A DNA stretch of 36,920 nt from assembly GCA_030753015.1 (NCBI GenBank), contig JASMDC010000034.1, forward strand, positions 240 to 37,159. Reading direction: 5' to 3'. Positions 30,763 to 36,920 of the stretch are shown piece by piece. The position numbers and the translations under genes are program-made. Each line of letters starts with the position of its first letter. The stretch's first letter is position 1. The DNA is from Candidatus Undinarchaeales archaeon (GTDB lineage: Archaea; SpSt-1190; JASMDC01). Under the pieces are notes generated by a model, which saw nothing but the letters and a program-made list of their open reading frames with translations, searched no databases and had not been told where the DNA came from.

Positions 30763-31392
30763 ATGGAAATGTTGGACAACATCCACTGGCTCGGTCATGC
30801 GAGCTTCAAAGTCACTGGACCGCTCACGGTCTATATCGATCCTTGGAACGTCTCCGAGACCCATGATGCTGACATCGTGCTGGTCACGCACGACCACTAC
30901 GACCACCTCTCGGTGGACGATGTCGCCCGAGTCGCCAAACCGGACGCCGTTGTCGTGGCACCCCCGGGCGCGGAGGGTAAGATCGGTCCCACGGGCCTCG
31001 CATTCCAGCCACTCGGTCCCGGGCAGGCAGCTACTGTGAAGGGTATGGCAGTCGAGGCGGTCGCTGCATACAATCCTGCTAAACCATTTCATCCCAGCTC
31101 CAACGGATGGAACGGATATGTGTTCACTCTCGACGATACACGCATCTATCATGCTGGTGATTCCGACCTGACTCCCGAGATGCAGCGCGTCACCGCTGAC
31201 ATAGTACTTCTACCGGTGGGCGGGAAGTTCACCATGGATGCGAGCGAGGCCGCGCGTGCGGTCCAGGCGATAAAGCCCAAAGCTGCCATCCCGATGCATT
31301 GGGGGACCATCGTGGGCAACGAGGACGACGCTCGACGTTTCTGCTCCATTGTTGGCATGGTAGGACTCATCAAACCAAAGGAGAGCAATTAG
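30763..31392 (+). CDS. UPF0173-family metal-dependent hydrolase
   Basis: A 209-residue metallo-beta-lactamase-fold protein. The metal-binding motif THDHYDHL is at residues ~45-52, with further ligand positions in YHAGDSD (residues ~128-134) and MHWGT near the C-terminus. The fold opens with IHWLGHASFKV, as in UPF0173 proteins. Substrate unknown; likely a cytosolic hydrolase. The ATG at 30763 has GAGGGA seven bases upstream. Earlier in-frame starts (30649, 30739) are not supported by homology. It follows the radical SAM gene by 64 bases. Confidence 0.88.
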   Translation: MEMLDNIHWLGHASFKVTGPLTVYIDPWNVSETHDADIVLVTHDHYDHLSVDDVARVAKPDAVVVAPPGAEGKIGPTGLAFQPLGPGQAATVKGMAVEAVAAYNPAKPFHPSSNGWNGYVFTLDDTRIYHAGDSDLTPEMQRVTADIVLLPVGGKFTMDASEAARAVQAIKPKAAIPMHWGTIVGNEDDARRFCSIVGMVGLIKPKESN

Positions 31393-31443
31393 CTGAGACC
31401 GTGGGCAGGGGCTCCCGCGCACATTTACCACTCCAGGTCTAGG

Positions 31444-31452
31444 TATATAAAA
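31444..31452 (+). promoter_or_regulatory. TATA box of zinc-hook gene operon
   Basis: TATATAAAA lies 31 bases ahead of the ATG at 31475, giving a leaderless transcript that also covers the downstream membrane regulator. Confidence 0.7.
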
Positions 31453-31474
31453 CATAACGAGGAAAGGTCGCGCG

Positions 31475-31810
31475 ATGGGTACGAAGGGGAAGCTAGCGGA
31501 AAAGGCAGTGGCCCTGGAAGCGGAATTTATCAGGCTCGAGTCCCAGCGTCGCGTTCTTAGGGACGAGATACGCATCCTCGAACGTGAGGTGTACGAGCTC
31601 CATCATCTTCGGGCCGAGAAGAATGGTACATGTCCCTTCTGCAAGAGAGCCTTCACCTCCGAGGTCATCGACAACCTTCTTGTCGAACGCGAGGAAGAGC
31701 TCGAGGGCATCATTTCGGCTCTCGACGATGTGCGTGAGAGTCATGCGGAAGCCGAGAAGAATCTTGTCGATATGCACAAGAAGATGAGCGGTGGTACGAA
31801 GGACGTCTAA
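31475..31810 (+). CDS. isolated Rad50-type zinc-hook coiled-coil protein
   Basis: A 111-residue protein made of two heptad-rich helices around a CPFC turn. Residues ~5-48 are a coil, residues 50-65 read KNGTCPFCKRAFTSEV with Cys53 and Cys56, and residues ~66-104 are a second coil. The pattern CPxC-x-R-x(2)-T followed by an acidic helix (LLVEREEELEGI) resembles the zinc hook at the apex of Rad50/SbcC coils, where two CxxC motifs share one zinc and join two molecules. No ATPase parts are present. It may be a free-standing dimeriser. The next gene begins one base after its stop, so the two are co-transcribed. Confidence 0.75.
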   Translation: MGTKGKLAEKAVALEAEFIRLESQRRVLRDEIRILEREVYELHHLRAEKNGTCPFCKRAFTSEVIDNLLVEREEELEGIISALDDVRESHAEAEKNLVDMHKKMSGGTKDV

Positions 31811-31811
31811 T

Positions 31812-32870
31812 ATGGTACCGCGAGGATGGACCTTCGCTCTGTTCGTATTGGCGCTACTAGCCATACCTTGTGTGGGTTATAGCTTCGATTCGATCACTTA
31901 CTCCATCAGTATCATAAACGAGACGGCCTCTGACGAGGAGATCGAGTTTACCATCATCAATGACGAGAACACGACACTGGACTCTTTCAACCATACATTC
32001 TCAGGTTCTCTCGAAGTGTTCTCAGTGCTCATGGATGGGCAGAAACCGTCTTATGAACTGCATCCACTTGATGAGCGTGGCTCACGTGTACAACTGCGAG
32101 TGCCGTTCAGTCGGCCGATTGATCCTGGGGACCGCTCCAGCTTCATTATTAAGGTCAGAACGCATGGGCATGTCGAGAAGGTGGGGGACGGGTATATGTT
32201 CTCCCGCAGCTTCGGTTTCAAAAAGCGGTCCTCCCTCTTCAAATCCTCCGTATACCTTCCCATCGGGGCCATGCTGCCCACTCCGGGAAAGGAAGAGGCA
32301 CCAGCTCTCTTCTTCCCACTGGGTGACATTTCACATGATGGCCGCAGGCTCAAACTTTCCTGGGCCGTGAACGACCTTGCTGCACGCGAGTCCTTTGTCA
32401 CCTTCATCCTCTACGAATTCCCACCAGAGGTCACTACGATCGTCAAGACCGTACTGATTGAGAATAATGATACACGTCGCATGCTAGATAGTGCGCTCAA
32501 CACCTCCGAGCTCCTGCGGGTCCAGCTCCAGGACGAGCAGTCCACGAAGCTGATGCTCTATGCATTCCTCCTTTTAGAGACCGTGGCCCTGGCACTCATC
32601 GCTTACTTCCACCTATTCTCCCGCGCCCGCGCCGCCCAGGGCGTCAGCTCCCTTATCCTCGATAGCCTTGACGAGGACGAAGCATGCGTGCTATCCAAGG
32701 TCGTGGAACAGGTCGAGCCCATCACCCAGCGTGAGATTCAGGACATCCTCGGATTCAGCAAGGCAAAGCTATCGCGAACCCTGGACCGACTCGAGGCGAA
32801 GGGTTTCATCAAGAAGGTGAGGTGTGGACGCACAAACAAGGTCCACGTCACAGAAAAAGCGCTCCGGTAA
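31812..32870 (+). CDS. membrane-anchored winged-helix regulator with extracytoplasmic domain
   Basis: A 352-residue protein. It has a signal peptide (~1-23), an extracytoplasmic beta-rich domain (~24-245) with several Asn-X-Ser/Thr sites, a transmembrane helix (~248-268), then a cytoplasmic winged-helix DNA-binding domain (~283-350). In the latter, ITQREIQDILGFSKAKLSRTLDRLEAKGFIKKV is the recognition helix and wing region, MarR/ArsR-like. This is a one-component transmembrane sensor layout seen in archaea. It probably reads an envelope signal. The ATG at 31812 directly follows the zinc-hook stop codon, implying coupling. The GTG at 31791 is less likely, since it overlaps the previous gene. 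Confidence 0.82.
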   Translation: MVPRGWTFALFVLALLAIPCVGYSFDSITYSISIINETASDEEIEFTIINDENTTLDSFNHTFSGSLEVFSVLMDGQKPSYELHPLDERGSRVQLRVPFSRPIDPGDRSSFIIKVRTHGHVEKVGDGYMFSRSFGFKKRSSLFKSSVYLPIGAMLPTPGKEEAPALFFPLGDISHDGRRLKLSWAVNDLAARESFVTFILYEFPPEVTTIVKTVLIENNDTRRMLDSALNTSELLRVQLQDEQSTKLMLYAFLLLETVALALIAYFHLFSRARAAQGVSSLILDSLDEDEACVLSKVVEQVEPITQREIQDILGFSKAKLSRTLDRLEAKGFIKKVRCGRTNKVHVTEKALR

Positions 32871-32930
32871 CGCCGCAGGATAGCTTTAAGTGCTTTGGGC
32901 GGAGAGAGGGATGCTACGAGGTGCTTGACC

Positions 32931-33341
32931 ATGAGTGAAGACAAGAAGGACAAGGATCGAAAGGATGATGTCGACGAGTCGGCGTCCGATACGATTGAGG
33001 AGAAGACGGTCGAAGCACCCCGCGAAGAGAAAGATTCACAGGAAGAGGATGCTGCTGAGGAAGAGTCTACCGAGGACGAGGAAGAAGAGGAGAAGACGGA
33101 AGAGCGAAAGCCTCTTGCTAAACGCCCAACTAAACCCCCCGCTCCCAAGAAGAAGGCGGAAGAGGCCGGTCCCCTTGGGATTCCACAGCGCGACATACTC
33201 CCGCTTGTTATTGCACTGTCAGGATTGCTGGTGATGGTATTTGCTCGGTACCAGACCGCGAACCTCAACCTGCTCTATGGAGGTCTTGGACTGGTCGTCA
33301 TTGGTGTCATCGCCTTCGTTGTCACGAGCCTCACACGATGA
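32931..33341 (+). CDS. acidic low-complexity protein with two C-terminal membrane helices
   Basis: A 136-residue protein. Residues 1-60 are almost entirely Asp, Glu and Lys, residues 61-80 are Pro/Lys-rich, and two hydrophobic helices occupy about 89-105 and 114-133. The charged tail should be cytoplasmic. No family is recognised. The ATG at 32931 is preceded by GAGGTG (32919-32924) and a possible TTTAAG element at about 32885, so it has a short leader. Its end overlaps the convergent SpoIIM-like gene by 11 bases. Confidence 0.7.
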   Translation: MSEDKKDKDRKDDVDESASDTIEEKTVEAPREEKDSQEEDAAEEESTEDEEEEEKTEERKPLAKRPTKPPAPKKKAEEAGPLGIPQRDILPLVIALSGLLVMVFARYQTANLNLLYGGLGLVVIGVIAFVVTSLTR

Positions 33342-34053
33342 GGTATGCTTCGACAACGCCCGCCACCACGAGCGCGGTGCAGAGCACCCCGAGCAGACGG
33401 ACGTATGGTCTATGCACTCTTCGAACGGCGGAGTCCACGTCCCCACTGCTGTCCATGACCGTCAGGACCTCACATGCGATTGCGTAGCCTACCGATGCAC
33501 CGATAACCAGGACAGGAAGCTCTACGATCGCATGTGGGAGCACGTACCGGACGAGCGCGTAGAGACCATCGAGGCCGGTCAGGCCAGCGAGACCGAGGAG
33601 CATACCCGCGACCGCTCCATTGAGCGCCATCCCGCCTCCAGGGAAAAGGAATAGGAGGAAGTATGTGTCCTGGTCCTCGTCCGTAACATCATCCAGACCG
33701 GGATCGACATAGGCACCTAGCCTGTAGATTGCACGAGAGACCGGTCCCGGAGGGCGACGTTCGGTGATCCGTGCGAGGAACAGTCCACCAAGTGCCATGA
33801 ATAGGAGAGCAATGACGTTGTTGGCCATCAAGGCAAGGGAGATGCCAGCACCTGTCGCGCCTGCGGCCTCTCCTACTGCATGCCCGACCGCAACCGGCGC
33901 GACGACCCGGGTCATTGCCACGGTAATAGCTTGGCCTGATCGGATAGGTGCCGCGAGATTACCCAGAAAGACCAGGCCGAGGCCGAAAAGAACCCCCTCG
34001 ACGAACCTCCATAACATGTGCGGGATAGCGACCCGCACCCCGGGAGGGAGCAT
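33331..34053 (-). CDS. SpoIIM/DUF95-like membrane protein
   Basis: A 240-residue protein with about five or six hydrophobic helices. It carries the family's hallmark LNGAVAGMLLG followed by YVLPHAIVELPVLVIGASVGYAIA, and an earlier NNVIALLFMALGG. Archaeal and bacterial SpoIIM-like proteins are integral membrane proteins of largely unknown role. The ATG at 34053 is two bases from the exchanger's stop codon; a GTG at 34062 would overlap it. It is the second gene of the exchanger operon. Confidence 0.8.
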   Translation of the reverse strand: MLPPGVRVAIPHMLWRFVEGVLFGLGLVFLGNLAAPIRSGQAITVAMTRVVAPVAVGHAVGEAAGATGAGISLALMANNVIALLFMALGGLFLARITERRPPGPVSRAIYRLGAYVDPGLDDVTDEDQDTYFLLFLFPGGGMALNGAVAGMLLGLAGLTGLDGLYALVRYVLPHAIVELPVLVIGASVGYAIACEVLTVMDSSGDVDSAVRRVHRPYVRLLGVLCTALVVAGVVEAYLIV

Positions 34054-34054
34054 C

Positions 34055-35098
34055 CTACGCACCGGTACCTGAACCGACGATGTTCACTATGAGCGCCAAG
34101 TAGAGCAGGAACAGGAGCGAGGCCTCGAACCGAGTAAGGCGCCTGTCAATGAGCATGATGACCAGGAGGAGGGTCACCAGCACCATGGCCGGTGCATAGA
34201 ACGAGAGGATGAGGGGAGGTACCATCATCACACTACCGCCGGACATCGAGGGGTAGATAATGGAGCAAATCCCGATGACGACCAGGATGTTGAAGTTGTT
34301 CGAGCCCATTATACCGCCCGTGATCATCTCCTCTTGTCCCTTGAACTGGGATATGAGCGAGGTGACGAGCTCTGGGAGCGATGTACCGATGGCGACGATG
34401 GTGAATCCGATAATGACGTCGAGGACGTCATCGGCGATGCCCAGCATCCTGCCCACATCGGTACCGATGGAGACCGCACCGGTCACCGTTGCTCGGGAAC
34501 CTAAGAACACGAACACGATCCCCAGCAGGACAAGCATCCCGGCCTTGCGGGGAGGTATGCTTGGCTCCTCCGCCTTGCTGCGGGATCCGCGGAGGTTCGT
34601 GACATATGCCACGTACATCATAAGGAGGATGACACCTTCCAGGGGGACGATCTTCCCGTCGAGCGAGACGATGACGAACGCGAACGTGGACACAAGAAGG
34701 AAAGGGACCTCGGCAAGGAGCACGTTCCACTTGATATCGATACCATGGACCATACCACAGATACCGAGCACGAGAGTGATGTTGGCGATGTTGGAACCTA
34801 CGATGTTACCGAGCACCAGGTCAGGTTTATCGATAGTGAGAGCCATCAGCGATGCGCCAAGTTCCGGAAGGCTCGTTCCCAGTGCGACTATCGTGGAGCC
34901 GACCAAGAATGCCGGTACTCCAAAGTGGATCCCGAGATTGGACGCGCCCTCAGTGAACCGGTCAGCACCGGATACGAGCACAACGATACCACAGAGGAAG
35001 AGCAGATAGGGATTGTTCAACCCCGTCGTTGGGAATAGCATGCCCATTAATAAGAGGATAAAGGCCAGAGCTGAGGCGATATCCTGCTGACTGACCAC
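34055..35098 (-). CDS. Na+/Ca2+ exchanger family antiporter (CaCA, YrbG-like)
   Basis: A 347-residue protein with about ten hydrophobic helices and the two inverted alpha repeats of the CaCA family. Repeat 1 is VALGTSLPEL...GNIVGSNIANITLVLG; repeat 2 is VAIGTSLPEL...GGIMGSNNFNILVVIG. The acidic Glu residues in the two SLPEL blocks are the ion-binding positions. It exports Ca2+ in exchange for Na+ or H+ at the cytoplasmic membrane. The start is GTG at 35098, 27 bases from a TTTATAAA element. It is the first gene of a two-gene operon. Confidence 0.9.
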   Translation of the reverse strand: MVSQQDIASALAFILLLMGMLFPTTGLNNPYLLFLCGIVVLVSGADRFTEGASNLGIHFGVPAFLVGSTIVALGTSLPELGASLMALTIDKPDLVLGNIVGSNIANITLVLGICGMVHGIDIKWNVLLAEVPFLLVSTFAFVIVSLDGKIVPLEGVILLMMYVAYVTNLRGSRSKAEEPSIPPRKAGMLVLLGIVFVFLGSRATVTGAVSIGTDVGRMLGIADDVLDVIIGFTIVAIGTSLPELVTSLISQFKGQEEMITGGIMGSNNFNILVVIGICSIIYPSMSGGSVMMVPPLILSFYAPAMVLVTLLLVIMLIDRRLTRFEASLLFLLYLALIVNIVGSGTGA

Positions 35099-35119
35099 GG
35101 TGGCAGCTGGGCGCTCACA

Positions 35120-35128
35120 TTTTATAAA
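35120..35128. promoter_or_regulatory. TATA element between exchanger and STT3-like gene
   Basis: TTTTATAAA is self-complementary at its core. On the minus strand it is about 27 bases from the GTG of the exchanger. On the plus strand it would start transcription near 35150, leaving a leader of roughly 47 bases before the GTG at 35197. Confidence 0.55.
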
Positions 35129-35196
35129 GGCATGGGTGACGGGATTCGCCTGTTACGGGGAAACCCTTTTCAAGCTTAGGCAAGGGTGGGGTCATT

Positions 35197-36920
35197 GTGA
35201 AACGGGCCTCGAGGCTTGTCGTGGTCATGGTTGTCGCGGCACTCCTCTACATACTCCCAGAGATCTTGCGAGAGCTCTTCCTTGGAACGTACGGTTTCGT
35301 TGGCTGGCCAACCTATTACCACACACGGATCGCCCGACTCATCGTCAACGAGCAGGCCTTCCCTGAGTATGACGAGCAGTCCTTCGGCGGAAGACCCTGG
35401 TCCTATCCACCAGGATTCCCATCGCTCCTCGCTGTAGTGGCCATCGTTAATGGGTGGGAACCAAGCTTATCGGTCATCATCGTCCCCCCGATCATCGGAG
35501 CGGTCTCCATCGCTCTCGTCTATGCCATCGCCCGACGGGTCGGTGTACCCCCTCTGTTAGCAGCAGTGATATTTTCCATCAGCCCACCTCAGGTGTACTC
35601 TGCCAGTCACTCGATGTCACGTATCCTTCCCGTGTTCGAGACCTACGCTCTCCTCCTCCTGCTCCTCTGCTATCTACGCTCGCGCCGGACCGCGTACTTG
35701 GCCCTCTCTGTCCTCTGTCTCGCTACGACCTGGGGATCGCATCTTGCGGTTAGCCTCTACGCCTGTATCCTTGCAGCTGGTCTCCTCTACGAGGGGGGGT
35801 GCCGTCGTTCGGAAGCCCTTCTGCTCTTCGCAGGATCCTTCCTCCTCGTAGGTTTCTGGTATGTGCATATCTACACGACGCTCGGTATACCTGAGGAGAA
35901 CGCGTTCCACCAGAACTTCGGCGACCTGACAGCCTACTTTCCCGACCTGATCTTCGAGTTGCGGCTAACGTCCTTGAGCCTTCTTGTGTATGCTGCATCC
36001 CTCCTTGCTATCCCCATCCTCTCCCGTAGCCCCGAGGGGAGAGCTGTGGCGTGGTGGATGTTCGTGACCCTCGTGTTCGTAATGGTCGTGGGGAATCGAG
36101 AGAACATTCACCTCGCGATGCCGTTCTCGCTTGCCGCATCCGTTGTATTGCGCAAGCTCCCGCGACGTCTCATGGTCCCTATACTTGTCCTCTTGTTGTA
36201 CTATGCGTGGAACCAGACTGCGTTCATGGCGATCCTCCCCCCAAACACACCCATACTGGACGCGATGCGCTGGCTCGGCAACAATACCCCCCCGGACGCT
36301 GTCGTGCTCTCTGAGTGGTCGAAAGGCCATTGGATTGCGACAGTAGCTGGTCGACAGAACGTCATGGACTTCTTCGCTGAGTACGTGGACCATGCCGACG
36401 AGGTCTGGTGGGATACGCGCATAATCTTCCAGGGTGATAACGTTACCAAGTCCATGGGATTACTGGCCAAGTACAATGTCAGTCACATCCTCATCGACTC
36501 ACCGATGCGTCAGTGGGAGTTGTGGGGATGGGAGAAGTACGGTCTGCTCTCTTACGTCAATGATACGGAGGAGTTCAACCTTGTGTACAACAACACCTAC
36601 GCTCAGGTGTACGAGGTGCACAACACATCACCTCCCATCGAGGTCCATATCCCCAAGTTGGAGCGACAACAGAACATTTTCACAAGCCTGTCCCGTGTGC
36701 TCCCTGTGTTGGCGCTCGTTGTGGCGGGTGGTGTGTGGTGGAGCGGAACCCTCTCTACCGCTGCTCTCTCGTTGTTGATGCTTCTTATCGCGCTCCCATT
36801 CCATATCTATCCCATCGCGGCCAACGTCGCTCCTCTCGGATGGGACGCTGCGTTCCACCAACGGCTGACATCACTCCTCGGGAGCCAGGCAAACCTCCCC
36901 GTGTTCGATCCGCTCTCGAC
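35197..36920 (+). CDS. STT3/AglB-like membrane glycosyltransferase, 3' end missing
   Basis: The frame is open to the right edge, with at least 574 codons. After a short basic start (MKRASR) there is a transmembrane helix, then an external loop GWPTYYHTRIARLIV...FPEYDEQSFGGRPWSYPPGFP, strongly like the first loop of oligosaccharyl transferases. About nine further helices follow, then a soluble part with AMRWLGNNTPPDAVVLSEWSKGHWIATVAGRQ and KYNVSHILIDSP, matching the STT3 region around the WWDYG motif. The catalytic Asp of the DPYYH loop is replaced (WPTYYH, residues 37-42) and WWDYG is degenerate (EWSKG, ~373-377). It is therefore a divergent or non-catalytic relative that may transfer a sugar by another route. 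The GTG start follows an ATT codon; ATG at 35227 is an alternative. Confidence 0.8.
   Translation, partial: MKRASRLVVVMVVAALLYILPEILRELFLGTYGFVGWPTYYHTRIARLIVNEQAFPEYDEQSFGGRPWSYPPGFPSLLAVVAIVNGWEPSLSVIIVPPIIGAVSIALVYAIARRVGVPPLLAAVIFSISPPQVYSASHSMSRILPVFETYALLLLLLCYLRSRRTAYLALSVLCLATTWGSHLAVSLYACILAAGLLYEGGCRRSEALLLFAGSFLLVGFWYVHIYTTLGIPEENAFHQNFGDLTAYFPDLIFELRLTSLSLLVYAASLLAIPILSRSPEGRAVAWWMFVTLVFVMVVGNRENIHLAMPFSLAASVVLRKLPRRLMVPILVLLLYYAWNQTAFMAILPPNTPILDAMRWLGNNTPPDAVVLSEWSKGHWIATVAGRQNVMDFFAEYVDHADEVWWDTRIIFQGDNVTKSMGLLAKYNVSHILIDSPMRQWELWGWEKYGLLSYVNDTEEFNLVYNNTYAQVYEVHNTSPPIEVHIPKLERQQNIFTSLSRVLPVLALVVAGGVWWSGTLSTAALSLLMLLIALPFHIYPIAANVAPLGWDAAFHQRLTSLLGSQANLPVFDPLS

Noticed and set aside
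34260-35009. 249-residue plus-strand frame
   Set aside because: Antisense to the Na+/Ca2+ exchanger, whose repeats are clear.

Overview
The window is archaeal DNA. Promoters carry TATA boxes about 26-32 bases ahead of the start codon, so many messages should be leaderless. Protein families present include an RpoH-type RNA polymerase subunit, archaeal Elp3, UPF0173 metallohydrolase, archaetidylserine-type lipid enzymes, formylmethanofuran dehydrogenase B and D subunits, and a formaldehyde-activating enzyme (Fae) domain. Together these suggest a euryarchaeal-grade lineage with tetrahydromethanopterin/methanofuran C1 chemistry, possibly Thermoplasmatota or a relative. There is no rRNA or other lineage marker, so the lineage is inference. 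I see no CRISPR array, insertion sequence, tRNA or rRNA gene.

Layout. 1-6830: the 3' part of a very large Cys-rich surface protein (DUF2341, LamG, discoidin-like domains, C-terminal membrane/sorting tail) and a small single-span protein. 6880-9700: a two-gene C1 unit, namely a DapA-type aldolase fused to Fae plus an unrecognised 418-residue protein. 9737-10855: two tandem paralogues of unknown function with duplicated promoters. 10865-13759 (minus): SGNH hydrolase, tautomerase and an aldehyde dehydrogenase homologue that has lost its catalytic Cys. 13842-17778 (minus): Elp3, a CBS-HPF fusion, a SAP-RpoH fusion and two membrane proteins. 17832-21606 (plus): RDD protein and SppA, then a tightly overlapping phospholipid headgroup operon (decarboxylase, PmtA-like methyltransferase, CDP-alcohol phosphatidyltransferase). 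21658-22335: a membrane protein. 22332-26319 (minus): FwdB-FwdD pair, a four-Cys small protein, M42 peptidase and an Ntn hydrolase. 26406-28952 (plus): RimK-type ATP-grasp ligase, M20 peptidase and a short acidic ORF. 28953-29336: a non-coding interval with a candidate structured RNA and a candidate operator. 29343-33341 (plus): AmrS-like radical SAM protein with a Tat-like leader, UPF0173 hydrolase, an isolated Rad50-type zinc hook protein, a membrane-anchored winged-helix protein and an acidic membrane protein. 33331-35098 (minus): SpoIIM-like protein and a Na+/Ca2+ exchanger. 35197-end: an STT3/AglB-like membrane protein, cut by the window edge.

The strongest candidate for something undescribed is the DapA-Fae fusion with its unknown partner. 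The aldolase half keeps the Schiff-base Lys but lacks the Arg that dihydrodipicolinate synthase uses to hold its carboxylated aldehyde, and it is joined to a formaldehyde-capturing domain. This fits an aldolase that makes or uses formaldehyde (inference). Secondary candidates are the free-standing zinc hook beside a membrane-bound DNA-binding protein, the SAP-RpoH fusion, the three-hairpin RNA, and the catalytically altered aldehyde dehydrogenase.
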